Under the pieces are notes generated by a model that did no database searches, was not told the DNA's origin, and saw only the letters and a list, made by a program, of their open reading frames with translations. DNA of 64,000 nt, taken from positions 1 through 64,000 of the forward strand of contig NZ_JAQYWD010000015.1 of NCBI RefSeq assembly GCF_030145145.1. The letters run 5' to 3'. Positions 8,700 through 16,623 of the stretch are shown here, one piece after another; within the stretch, counting starts at the first letter, position 1, and each line of letters begins with the position of its first letter. The position numbers were made by a program, and so were the translations under genes. The DNA is from Desulfobacula sp. (GTDB lineage: Bacteria; Desulfobacterota; Desulfobacteria; Desulfobacterales; Desulfobacteraceae).

Positions 8700-9659
8700 T
8701 CAATGATCCATACCCCTGTAGTGCGGCGGTATGGTGTCCAGTAAATTATCGATACCCTGGAAACACACGTCCCTTGTCCTTAAGGTCTCCAGGTTGTCAA
8801 TAAAAATCTGTGCCGGAGGTGAAAGGGGCTGATCTTTTAAATAGGCAATGCTCACATCCAAAAACAGTTTCTGTCCTTTTAGAGGGACCGTTGCCAGTTT
8901 TTTCTCTTTAAGTTCACCCTCCACAGCCCCGCTTGCCAGAAATGAAATCCCTTCTCCATGCTGAACCAGCAATTTCGTCATTTCCGCATTGCTCATTTGC
9001 ATTAATATCTTTGGCGCGCACCCGTTTGCCGCAAACAATTCGTTGACCAGCCGACGGGTTCCTGAACCGGGTTCTTTCATGATAATCGGTTCATCCGCCA
9101 CCTCCTGGAATGTGATCGTTTTTTTGTGTGCCAGGTGATGATCCGGTGGAAGGATAAGGATCATCTCTTCCCGGCTGAAGGGAACAAAGCAAATATCCGT
9201 TAATTCTTTTGCCTCGGCCACCACCACCAATTCGTTTTTAAAATCAAAAAGGCTCTGGATCATGTCCTTGGAACTGCCTTCATCCATCTCTATTTTGATA
9301 TGCGGGTAGGGCTCCCGAAAATGGGCGATCAAAAACGGCATACAATACCGGGCATACGTCCTGGCTGTGCCGATCCGCAAGGTACCCCGCTTTAATTTCT
9401 TGATCTCTTCAACCACTGTCTCGATTTCTTTTTCACAGTCAAAGATCTTTTTTGAATAGTCATAGAGGGTCTTGCCTTCATCCGTGAGATAAAGTTTACC
9501 CCCTTTTTTCTTGAAAAGCTTCAGCTCCAGGTGATCCTCAAAGAGCTTCAAATGGGCTGTAACTGCCGGCTGTGTAATAAAAAGCTTTTTAGCGGCTGTG
9601 CTGAAATTCATATGCTTGGCAGCCTGATAAAAGGCCCTGAGTTGATTTAGGTTGATCAT
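8700..9659 (-). CDS. LysR-type transcriptional regulator 2 (paralogue)
   Basis: This 319-aa protein has the same architecture and start (MINLNQLRAFY) as the regulator at 7695, with HTH residues TAAKKLFITQPAVTAHLKLFE. The two genes converge with 45 bp between stop codons. No ATAAG-N5-CTTAT element is seen before its own start, unlike the paralogue. It may sense a second effector or modulate the same promoters. The Shine-Dalgarno site is weak (GTTGGAAAA). Confidence 0.92.
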   Translation of the reverse strand: MINLNQLRAFYQAAKHMNFSTAAKKLFITQPAVTAHLKLFEDHLELKLFKKKGGKLYLTDEGKTLYDYSKKIFDCEKEIETVVEEIKKLKRGTLRIGTARTYARYCMPFLIAHFREPYPHIKIEMDEGSSKDMIQSLFDFKNELVVVAEAKELTDICFVPFSREEMILILPPDHHLAHKKTITFQEVADEPIIMKEPGSGTRRLVNELFAANGCAPKILMQMSNAEMTKLLVQHGEGISFLASGAVEGELKEKKLATVPLKGQKLFLDVSIAYLKDQPLSPPAQIFIDNLETLRTRDVCFQGIDNLLDTIPPHYRGMDH

Positions 9660-9990
9660 TTTTCCAACTTTCTGTGTTCTTTTCTCAAAAATTTGATGCC
9701 TTTTTCGTACCCACCCTTAATCAAATTTACAACAACTTAGGTTGTTATTGTATGTCATTGTTTCGGCAAATCCAAGAACTTTTTCAACGCATTGGAGACG
9801 TATATGCTTCCAATGGGTATCCCATAAGCCCAACTGCTTTTCAGGAAATAATAGTGGCCACGATATGATGGGTATGCCGATGAGAAATCGCTAAGACAAT
9901 AGCTGCTGAAGAACCTTTTTTCGACGAATGTCTGGGGTGTTCCTATAGGCTTCCCCTATGAGGGGAATCCTATAGAATGTAAAATTCCCG
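9660..9990. other. Intergenic region with a strong stem-loop
   Basis: This 331-bp stretch separates the LysR-2 start from the stop of the repeat membrane protein. I see no credible gene. The only clear structure is the hairpin at 9943-9975. Short open frames here have no ribosome site and no recognisable protein. Confidence 0.6.
9943..9975 (-). terminator. Stem-loop downstream of repeat membrane protein gene
   Basis: Two 15-nt arms (9943-9957 and 9961-9975) pair with one mismatch around a 3-nt loop. It lies 15 bp beyond the stop codon of the leftward gene. No strong U-tract follows, so it may act as a 3' mRNA stabiliser or weak terminator. Confidence 0.5.
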
Positions 9991-11133
9991 TTACTCAGGG
10001 TTGGGCGCATCAGGTGGCGCCGGTGTTGGGGGCAGCGGCCAGAAATCCCACAGGTCACCATAACAGGCCCAGGCAGGGAAACTCAGGCCCAGCATCATGG
10101 TGGCCAGTACAAATATGTTGTTTGGATATGTCATTACCGAATCACCAAAATGCCAGACAGCGATGGCTATATAAGCATTATAAGCGGCAATACCAATGAC
10201 AATGGCGATCAACATGTTAACAAATCCCGATAAGGGATTTGAAAGTGCCCGGCCCGGCCACATCTGGAACATCGTCATCATCATCAATAACCCGTATAGA
10301 AAACAAATGCCATACAGCATGAAGTTAAGGGGCTCGATTTTTAAGGTATTGACCCCTATCCCATAGGCGATGCCGGAAAGGACTCCGCAAGTTATGACCA
10401 GGACGATTCCCAGCACGGGTTGTTTCATGATCCCCGGGAATTTGTTAAGCGGCCACATATCCAGCGCTGCAAAGGAAAAAAGAAAAATGAGCATCCAGAA
10501 ATAGAAGGTAATCGCACATTCCCAACGAAAGAATCCGCTGGGTGCGATGTCGGCAAAAGGCGCCAAAGGTCCGCCTGGGGCATAGAAGGGGACCGCCTGA
10601 ACGGAAGATAGATATTCTCCGGTGGGAAAAGACAATAAATCAAAATTAAACAGGAGTTTGTTTAAAAAGAACATGAGCACATATGCCAACAGCAATGTCA
10701 GCCATCCACTGGCGCCCAGCGACAATTTGTTGAATGGCCACAACCCGAAGGCAATAACAAGAAAGAACGTTGTAATAACAACCGTGATCGCATAAATGTT
10801 CGTGAAGGGTTGCGCAGCACCGCGACTCATGAAATTAAGAATCACATAACTGGCCATGACGCCGATAATCGCCACGAAAATTGTCAGTAATATCCCGCGC
10901 CACGGTTGTTTAATCCCCTCTGTTGAGGGATATGTGCCCTGCTGCCAACCCAGGGCGACCATAACCAGGATGGGAATAAAAGACAAGATGAGAAGCGTGA
11001 AATGTCCGTTAAACGTTTTCATACTAAAAATGGTCGTAAGTAAAAACGTGTACCCCACTGTGACGACCACACCAAAAAAACCGCGCCAGGGTTGTGGTAT
11101 GGTCCAGCGTTCTGCTGGTGTTAATTCATTCAT
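9991..11133 (-). CDS. Polytopic membrane protein with WP-repeat units, function unknown
   Basis: The 380-aa protein is almost entirely hydrophobic, with roughly ten or more membrane segments. It is built from repeated units. A QPWRG-like motif recurs at residues 14, 76, 238 (QPVLG) and 299 (NPLSG). A WP motif recurs at 132 (LWPFNK), 227 (MWPLNK), 292 (MWPGRA) and 365 (FWPLPP). The C-terminus is proline-rich. The start at 11133 has GGGAGG 10 bp upstream; longer frames have no such site. Its promoter (element C) matches those of the pps operon and idi, so I infer a role in the same pathway, perhaps aromatic uptake or efflux. I do not recognise a named family. Confidence 0.8.
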   Translation of the reverse strand: MNELTPAERWTIPQPWRGFFGVVVTVGYTFLLTTIFSMKTFNGHFTLLILSFIPILVMVALGWQQGTYPSTEGIKQPWRGILLTIFVAIIGVMASYVILNFMSRGAAQPFTNIYAITVVITTFFLVIAFGLWPFNKLSLGASGWLTLLLAYVLMFFLNKLLFNFDLLSFPTGEYLSSVQAVPFYAPGGPLAPFADIAPSGFFRWECAITFYFWMLIFLFSFAALDMWPLNKFPGIMKQPVLGIVLVITCGVLSGIAYGIGVNTLKIEPLNFMLYGICFLYGLLMMMTMFQMWPGRALSNPLSGFVNMLIAIVIGIAAYNAYIAIAVWHFGDSVMTYPNNIFVLATMMLGLSFPAWACYGDLWDFWPLPPTPAPPDAPNPE

Positions 11134-11203
11134 TGCTTTTTTTCCTCCCAATGTTAAAATTAAGTTCCACTTTCTCTTGCACATCACCTTTAATTTGCTA
11201 CTT

Positions 11204-11269
11204 ATTGTGAGGTGCGAATTAACTCAGGTCAATTCAATTAACTTGATAGGGGGCATAAGTTTTCTTTAT
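11204..11269 (-). promoter_or_regulatory. LysR-type promoter of repeat membrane protein (element C)
   Basis: Read leftward, TTGACC (11227-11232), a 17-bp spacer and CACAAT (11204-11209) form a weak promoter. ATAAG-TTTTC-TTTAT at 11255-11269 is centred about 65 bp upstream of the predicted start. From 11228 to 11269 it matches element B at 28 of 42 positions without gaps. Weak core boxes plus a -65 palindrome fit an activator-dependent promoter. Confidence 0.62.
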
Positions 11270-11438
11270 AGCTTTAGGAACCCGGGAATAGATAATCACA
11301 CAAAATATGGCGTAGAATTTGACACAATTCCTGCCGGCATGACCACAGCCCGCCATTTCACAAACAAACAACAGGGTTTACTTATCCGGATCAGACCTTA
11401 TTTTGTGGAGTATTAATTTTGAACAAAAAGGGTAAAAT

Positions 11439-12098
11439 ATGAAAATAGCTGTTTTTTCGGATGTACACAGTTGCTATGTGAAAATGGCCGCTGTTTTTGA
11501 AGACATGGAAAAATATAACATTGATCACTATATTTGTCTGGGAGACATTATTGGGTATGGAGACCAGCCCGAAGAAACCATTAAATTGTTAAAAGAAAAA
11601 AATGTCGTCTCCGTCAAGGGAAACCATGAACTGGCCATGTTTAAAAGAAGTTATCTTGAAGTTTTTCCCAAGGAGATCAAACAGCCACTGCTGGATAATA
11701 TCGCTGCAATTTCCACTGCATCCGTCCGATACCTGGAAGATACCCCTGACTATTTAAAATTGGGAAACGCGCATTTTGTCCATGGCACGCCACCGGATAA
11801 ATTAACGACCTATATCTATGATGTGACGGATTACTATTTAAAAACCCTGTTTAACAATTCCGAAGAACGGATTTTCTTTACAGGTCACACCCATAAATTA
11901 AAATTAATCACTTACAAAGACCGACTGGTATATCGTCGGAGAATTGTAAAAAATTGCACCATCCCTTTGGAAAAAAACCAGAAATATCTGTTAAATGTGG
12001 GAAGTATCGGATTTTCCCGGGATGATTTTGAAGCCTCCAAATATGCCGTGTATGATACGGTAAACAAAGAGATCATGGTCAGGATGGTGACCGCATAA
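11439..12098 (+). CDS. Calcineurin-like metallophosphoesterase (YfcE/ApaH-like)
   Basis: A 219-aa two-metal phosphoesterase. All core motifs are visible: SDVH near the start (DxH), GDIIGYG (GDxxxxG), KGNHE (GNHE) and GHTHK (GHxH). Such proteins hydrolyse phosphodiesters or phosphomonoesters in the cytoplasm. The substrate is unknown. AAGGG lies before the ATG. It is divergent from the repeat membrane protein across element C, and its 3' end overlaps idi by 20 bp in convergent orientation. Confidence 0.9.
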   Translation: MKIAVFSDVHSCYVKMAAVFEDMEKYNIDHYICLGDIIGYGDQPEETIKLLKEKNVVSVKGNHELAMFKRSYLEVFPKEIKQPLLDNIAAISTASVRYLEDTPDYLKLGNAHFVHGTPPDKLTTYIYDVTDYYLKTLFNNSEERIFFTGHTHKLKLITYKDRLVYRRRIVKNCTIPLEKNQKYLLNVGSIGFSRDDFEASKYAVYDTVNKEIMVRMVTA

Positions 12099-12630
12099 AT
12101 GTATTAAATTTTTTGTCTGAAGCTAAAATCCGGGTTTCCTCGATACACCAGGGAGAATACCGCTCGGGACAGGTAATCGTTTCTTCCAGCCACGCCGCCC
12201 ATTTTACCCACTTGACAGCCTGAACTTCCCGTGGATCAGGGGTCACTTTGCCATCATAACATCCGATAAAAATAGGACAAATTTCATTTTCCATGACACC
12301 ATCCTTTGAAAAACAATACCGGTAGTCTGAAATTTTTTCAACCGTCGTCAGGTCCACCCCAAGCTCATAGCGGGTTCTCCGCATCACAGCGCTCGCATAG
12401 GATTCACCGGGGTATGGATGACCGCAGCAGGAATTTGACCATACCAGGGGCCATGTCTTTTTACCTTCCGCCCTTTGCTGCAGCAGCAGTTCTTTAGCGG
12501 CGTTAAACAAAAAAAGAGAAAATGCCCTGTGCAAAGGGGTTTCCTGCGTATGGACGGTCCGTTTCTCCTGAATGCCAATTTTTCTATCCCTTTCATCTAC
12601 CAGGACCACATAGTCTTCAGTATTTTTCAT
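12079..12630 (-). CDS. idi: Isopentenyl-diphosphate delta-isomerase, type I
   Basis: The 183-aa Nudix-fold enzyme interconverts IPP and DMAPP. Expected residues are present: His-27, His-34, His-71, Glu-114 and Glu-116 match the metal ligands of the E. coli enzyme, and catalytic Cys-69 lies in NSCCGHP. The length is that of E. coli Idi. The start at 12630 has AGGAG 6 bp upstream; the in-frame ATG at 12654 does not. Its promoter (element B) shares the LysR architecture of the pps-ubiD operon. DMAPP is the prenyl precursor of prFMN, the UbiD cofactor, so co-regulation is meaningful. No other isoprenoid gene is nearby. Confidence 0.93.
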   Translation of the reverse strand: MKNTEDYVVLVDERDRKIGIQEKRTVHTQETPLHRAFSLFLFNAAKELLLQQRAEGKKTWPLVWSNSCCGHPYPGESYASAVMRRTRYELGVDLTTVEKISDYRYCFSKDGVMENEICPIFIGCYDGKVTPDPREVQAVKWVKWAAWLEETITCPERYSPWCIEETRILASDKKFNTFMRSPS

Positions 12631-12736
12631 TTTCAACTCCTGCTGAATCTTCACTCATCTGCGGATTGATGGCAAAATTAGTCTCTTGTTTAAACATCAT
12701 CATATGGATGGGCAGAAGGCACCGGGCCTTTCATAT

Positions 12737-12802
12737 ACAATATGAAGTGACAAGAAGAATGTCAATTCCTATAAACTGATGAAACCTATAAGTTTTTCTT
12801 AT
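12737..12802 (-). promoter_or_regulatory. LysR-type promoter of idi (element B)
   Basis: On the minus strand, TTGACA (12760-12765), a 17-bp spacer and TATTGT (12737-12742) form a good sigma-70 promoter about 100 bp before the idi start. ATAAG-TTTTT-CTTAT at 12788-12802 is centred near -65. The 55-bp block 12748-12802 matches element A at 43 positions with no gaps. Confidence 0.75.
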
Positions 12803-12830
12803 CGTGTTTATATAAAAATGCGACAGCAGA

Positions 12831-13012
12831 GCCCCCGAAGGGCGATCGGATCGGCCCATTCGGACCCAAAGGCGATCAGCCCATTTGCCCTGCCGGGCGT
12901 TAAGAAGCGCAGGCTGTTTGAGGACACACCTGCCCGCAGTTCCTGCGCTTTAGACCGTTAGGGCAAATGGGTCGCCGACGGTCCGGGGCCGATCCGATAG
13001 CCCTTCGGGGGC
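12831..13012. repeat. 182-bp nested palindrome (possible MITE/REP-like element or structured RNA)
   Basis: Outer arms 12831-12857 and 12985-13012 pair with one mismatch over about 27 bp. CGGACC (12861-12866) pairs with GGTCCG (12980-12985). A middle pair, 12871-12891 with 12959-12975, includes a perfect 12-bp CCCATTTGCCCT arm. AAGCGCAGG (12905-12913) pairs with CCTGCGCTT (12942-12950). The whole segment folds on itself and is GC-richer than its surroundings. No protein is encoded. It sits between idi and the kinase gene and resembles a transposase-less mobile repeat. Confidence 0.75.
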
Positions 13013-13103
13013 GGCATAATACCATTTTCGTTATTCCTTGCGTCGGCAGGCCGACATGTGGGTTATAGCCATAATGAGACTTGCTGATGGTCCTGCTTCA
13101 TGG

Positions 13104-13132
13104 TTGACAGACCCTGTAAATGACCGTATGAT
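13104..13132 (+). promoter_or_regulatory. Sigma-70 promoter for kinase/Usp genes
   Basis: TTGACA (13104-13109) is separated by exactly 17 bp from TATGAT (13127-13132). It precedes the kinase-fusion start at 13342 by about 200 bp, leaving a long leader. Nothing else recognisable lies between 13013 and 13341. Confidence 0.6.
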
Positions 13133-13341
13133 GAAGAAGATATGGAGACATGATACGTCATTGGCATCCGGCTGATCTTCACTTTTGACCCGTAATCGCA
13201 CCGCAGATTTTTAATAAGGGTTACGTTCAGCAGGTTGATGATCAAATGAATTTGATTTTTTGAATGGTTCTCATTGTTTGAGGATGCATGCACTGTTCCG
13301 GTGGGTGTTTTTATATGGACAAAAGACACAAAGGAGCCGTT

Positions 13342-14976
13342 ATGAACAATCAAATTCAACAACAAGTCTTCCAGGCCATGGAAAAATCTTCGTTTTACCC
13401 GCACTCAGTTTCCAATGTCCGACAACTGGATACGCATATTTCAAAAGTATTTTTAACGGGGCGATATGTTTATAAAATAAAAAAATCCGTTGACCTTGGA
13501 TTCCTGGATTTTTCCAGCCTGGAAAAACGCCGTTACTATTGTTGCAGGGAAATTATTTTAAACCGCAGACTGACCCATGACACCTATCTGGATGTGGTGG
13601 TCATTACCCTGAACAAGGGGGTGATTTCTTTAGGGGGAAAAGGCACGCCCATAGAATATGCCGTCAGGATGCGTCAACTGAATGATTCAAACGCTTTACA
13701 ACAGATGATCAAGGCCGGTGACATCAACAAAATGACCATGGTATCACTGGGTCGAATGTTGGCCCGATTCTACCTTCAGACCCCTGAGAGTGAATTGCTT
13801 CATACAGGGGAAGGGTGGGAAAATATTGATGCGGCCTGCAGGGAAAATTTCAGGCAGGTGGAAGCCTGCAGTCAAACCTTTCTGGATAAATCCATATGGG
13901 AAACTGTAAAGGGCGCAACCCTCTCCTTTTTAAAAAATCATCACCCGTATTTTAACCATCGACTAAAAATCGGTAAAATCCGTGACTGCCATGGAGACCT
14001 TCGAACCGATCATATCTATTTTACGGATACCGGCATCCAGATTATCGATTGCATTGAATTCAACGATACCTTACGCCACATAGATGTGATCAGCGATCTG
14101 GCGTTTCTTTTGATGGACCTGGATTTTAATGAAGCCCCCCATCTTGGAGATTGTGTTTTAAGTGAATTTCTCCGTCATACAAATGATGTGAATGCATTTT
14201 TAATGCTTGCCTTTTATAAATGCTACCGGGCTGTGGTTCGCTGCAAGGTCAATTGTATTCTTCTGCAATCACCCGGTCTGTCGAAACAAGAAAAAAAATC
14301 CGTTCATCTGGATACCATCAAATACCTGGATCTGGCATCTCAATATGCGCTCCAATTTTTCAGGCCCGGCATATGGGTGGTTTGCGGAAAGCCGGCAACA
14401 GGGAAAAGTACCATTGCAAAACGAATGTCAACGGTCCTTGGAATAAAACTGATCCGGTCCGATGCCGTACGAAAACAGATTTTCAGTCTGGGGCCCCATG
14501 AAAATGGTGTTGAAATTTTTGGGAAAACGCTCTATTCATCTTTGGCCACCTCGCTGACCTATGGCAAGCTTTTATGCCGGGCAGGAGAGGAGATCGAAAA
14601 TGGACGGTCCGTCATCCTGGATGCGACCTACAGCGAATCAAAGTACCGCAGGGAAGTACTCCAGCTGGCCAGGGATAAAGGGGCTAATCCCATTTTCATA
14701 GAATGCACAGCCCAGGACGAAATCATTAAAGCGCGGTTGCTCAACCGGCAGTTTCATCCTTCAATTTCAGATGCCCGGATTGATGATTTTGAAAAACTCA
14801 CGGCCCGGTATGAACGGTTCCGGTATACCGGAGAGGCACTTCACATCCGGGTGAACACGGGTTTGCCCCTTGAGGATATCCTAATAAAAATTCTGATTCA
14901 GGCGTTTCGCATTGATGCAACCCCCCTGGTTGACATCCCTCAAATCGTACCCAACATGTCTCATGATCGGATATAG
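13342..14976 (+). CDS. APH-like phosphotransferase fused to a P-loop kinase
   Basis: A 544-aa two-domain protein. The N-terminal half is an aminoglycoside-phosphotransferase-like fold with the catalytic motif CHGDLRTDH (HGD at 217-219) and the metal-binding IIDCIEF. The C-terminal half is a zeta-toxin-like P-loop kinase with Walker A GKPATGKST (349-357). AAAGGAG precedes the ATG at 13342, so the in-frame ATG at 13288 is unlikely. This fusion family is common in anaerobes and often sits beside universal stress proteins, as here. Substrates of both halves are unknown; antibiotic resistance should not be assumed. Confidence 0.85.
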   Translation: MNNQIQQQVFQAMEKSSFYPHSVSNVRQLDTHISKVFLTGRYVYKIKKSVDLGFLDFSSLEKRRYYCCREIILNRRLTHDTYLDVVVITLNKGVISLGGKGTPIEYAVRMRQLNDSNALQQMIKAGDINKMTMVSLGRMLARFYLQTPESELLHTGEGWENIDAACRENFRQVEACSQTFLDKSIWETVKGATLSFLKNHHPYFNHRLKIGKIRDCHGDLRTDHIYFTDTGIQIIDCIEFNDTLRHIDVISDLAFLLMDLDFNEAPHLGDCVLSEFLRHTNDVNAFLMLAFYKCYRAVVRCKVNCILLQSPGLSKQEKKSVHLDTIKYLDLASQYALQFFRPGIWVVCGKPATGKSTIAKRMSTVLGIKLIRSDAVRKQIFSLGPHENGVEIFGKTLYSSLATSLTYGKLLCRAGEEIENGRSVILDATYSESKYRREVLQLARDKGANPIFIECTAQDEIIKARLLNRQFHPSISDARIDDFEKLTARYERFRYTGEALHIRVNTGLPLEDILIKILIQAFRIDATPLVDIPQIVPNMSHDRI

Positions 14977-15059
14977 GACGGTTAAAGGAGGCGCAACATA
15001 ACCGTCGCAGGATGCCAAACAGTGTCTATAACCTCAATGATTGATATAAGGAGGGTGTC

Positions 15060-16043
15060 ATGTTTAAGAACATTCTGGTTGCAACAGATATGGTCACTGG
15101 TGTGGATGCACCGGTATTGACGGCCTTTGATCTTGCCGGACAATATCAGGCAGGGCTGACCGTCCTTCATGTTCTTGAGTCTGCTGCCAAGGACAACCGT
15201 AAACAGGTTAAACATTATAAAACAGGTGATGACATTACCGTTAGTCCCGGCTATCTGGCACGGGTGGAAAATGAACTTCACGACATCTACACGGGTGCGT
15301 TAACAAAATCCAGTCGGGTCAAAGTCACCCTCCGAACAGGGTTCCCGTGGAAAGAAATACTGGGTGTGGCCAGGGATGTGGATACGGACCTGATCATTCT
15401 GGGGCCGCATTCCGGTCAGGCCGAACAAAAAGGCGTTGTAAGGGTGGCGGGGAAAATAGGGAGTACTGTCCAGGAAGTCATTGCCCGGGAAAACTGTCCG
15501 GTGATGATCATTAACAAGACCCTTTCAAAGGAAAAACTCAAATTCCGGAAAATAATTGTGGGCATTGATTTTTCCATGTCCTGCGAATGTGCCCTTTGTT
15601 TTTCCGTCAAATTATCCCGGAATTTCAGCGCCATCCTTTATCCATTTTTCATGATTCCAATTCCGCCATATCCAAAGTATACCCGATCCCACTACACGGC
15701 AGACAAGGACGCGTTAAAACAAAAACTCCAAGATTTTTGCGATATTTATCTGGATGGAACAGATCATGAATATAAAATCTGGGGGGGAGGACTGCCACAC
15801 GAAGAAGTGCTCAATTGTGCCCGAAAAACAGATGCCGATCTGATCATCCTTGGATCGCACACAAAAATGAGTACTGGAAAATGGTATGCCGGCAGTGTTG
15901 TAGAACATGTCAGCTTTAAAGCAGATTGTCCGGTTCTGACCGTGAATGACCCCAACGCCCTTAAAAAGTGGGACGATATAAAGCTACCGGCTTCGAACGG
16001 TGAAACCCCCATGGACCGATCCATTCATCTGTTCCATGCATAA
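15060..16043 (+). CDS. Tandem universal stress protein (two UspA domains)
   Basis: The 327-aa protein has two Usp domains, about residues 1-155 and 160-315. The second keeps an ATP-binding signature of the form GSHTK..GKWYAGSV (G-2x-G-9x-GS type). The first has GPHSGQ followed by GKIGSTV. GGAGG lies before the ATG. It lies 83 bp after the kinase fusion on the same strand and is probably cotranscribed. It likely acts as a cytoplasmic stress or energy-state protein; specific function unknown. Confidence 0.9.
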   Translation: MFKNILVATDMVTGVDAPVLTAFDLAGQYQAGLTVLHVLESAAKDNRKQVKHYKTGDDITVSPGYLARVENELHDIYTGALTKSSRVKVTLRTGFPWKEILGVARDVDTDLIILGPHSGQAEQKGVVRVAGKIGSTVQEVIARENCPVMIINKTLSKEKLKFRKIIVGIDFSMSCECALCFSVKLSRNFSAILYPFFMIPIPPYPKYTRSHYTADKDALKQKLQDFCDIYLDGTDHEYKIWGGGLPHEEVLNCARKTDADLIILGSHTKMSTGKWYAGSVVEHVSFKADCPVLTVNDPNALKKWDDIKLPASNGETPMDRSIHLFHA

Positions 16044-16130
16044 CCGGGATACGGTTATTAACCAAGCCCCGGCATGCTAGGCGCCAGCTCAATTCCAGGG
16101 ACCACCGGAACCTGTTCTACACAGGCGTGC

Positions 16131-16481
16131 TTATCCCAGATAAATGTCCTTGAAAATTTTTCCAGATACATCATTGAGCCGCACCTGGAGCTGTTTAAAT
16201 CGGTGTACCATGACTTTCGCTTCAGGTGTCAGAATCGACTGGCCACCTGAAACTCCGCCTTTTTGGCGGATCAAAAGGGGCTTTCCCATTCTTTGCTCAA
16301 TCTTTTTGAGCCGTCCCCACATGGATCGGTATCCCATGCGCATTGATTTTGCCGCAGCACTGATGGAGCCATAGTTTTCAATGGCTTCCAATATCTTGAG
16401 CTGACCTTCTCCAAACAGGGTTTCCCCTGTTTCACATTCAATCCAGACTTTTATACGAACCCTTGTGTTTGAATTCTCCAT
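16131..16481 (-). CDS. ModE-like molybdenum-responsive regulator, DNA-binding domain only
   Basis: A 116-aa winged-helix protein of the ModE N-terminal/LysR-HTH type. It shows the family pattern GQLKILEAIENYGSISAAAK, MGYRSMWGRLKKIE and KGGVSGGQSILTPEA. It lacks the C-terminal MOP/TOBE molybdate-binding domains of E. coli ModE. The ATG at 16481 is preferred over an in-frame GTG at 16520, with GGTAAGG about 13 bp upstream. It is divergent from a molybdenum hydroxylase operon and a perfect palindrome lies between them, so it probably controls that operon and itself. Confidence 0.85.
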   Translation of the reverse strand: MENSNTRVRIKVWIECETGETLFGEGQLKILEAIENYGSISAAAKSMRMGYRSMWGRLKKIEQRMGKPLLIRQKGGVSGGQSILTPEAKVMVHRFKQLQVRLNDVSGKIFKDIYLG

Positions 16482-16533
16482 GGCATTGACAACCTTACCC
16501 TGGAATGCTGCCTGTGTCACTCAAAAATTTTTC

Positions 16534-16565
16534 AAAGCGATATGTTTGTGTTGACATATCGCTTT
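16534..16565. promoter_or_regulatory. Perfect 12+12 palindrome, probable ModE-like operator
   Basis: AAAGCGATATGT (16534-16545) and ACATATCGCTTT (16554-16565) are exact reverse complements around an 8-bp spacer. TTGACA (16551-16556) is embedded in the site and could be the -35 of the rightward hydroxylase promoter, with TATTTC 17 bp on. Binding here would block that promoter. It lies directly between the regulator and the hydroxylase genes. Confidence 0.8.
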
Positions 16566-16623
16566 TTCAATGATATTTCCGTAACGCATTATGCAATTTT
16601 TTCATTAACAAAAGGGGGATTTT

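Noticed and set aside
9674-9868. Rightward 64-codon frame in the gap after LysR-2
   Set aside because: No ribosome site, no recognisable motif, and it lies in an otherwise non-coding region.
12831-13012. Integron attC site
   Set aside because: The nested palindrome is suggestive, but the GTTRRRY and RYYYAAC core boxes are not present at the ends and no integrase is nearby.
13063-13404. Leftward 113-codon frame
   Set aside because: It overlaps the promoter and start of the kinase fusion and has no family resemblance or good ribosome site.
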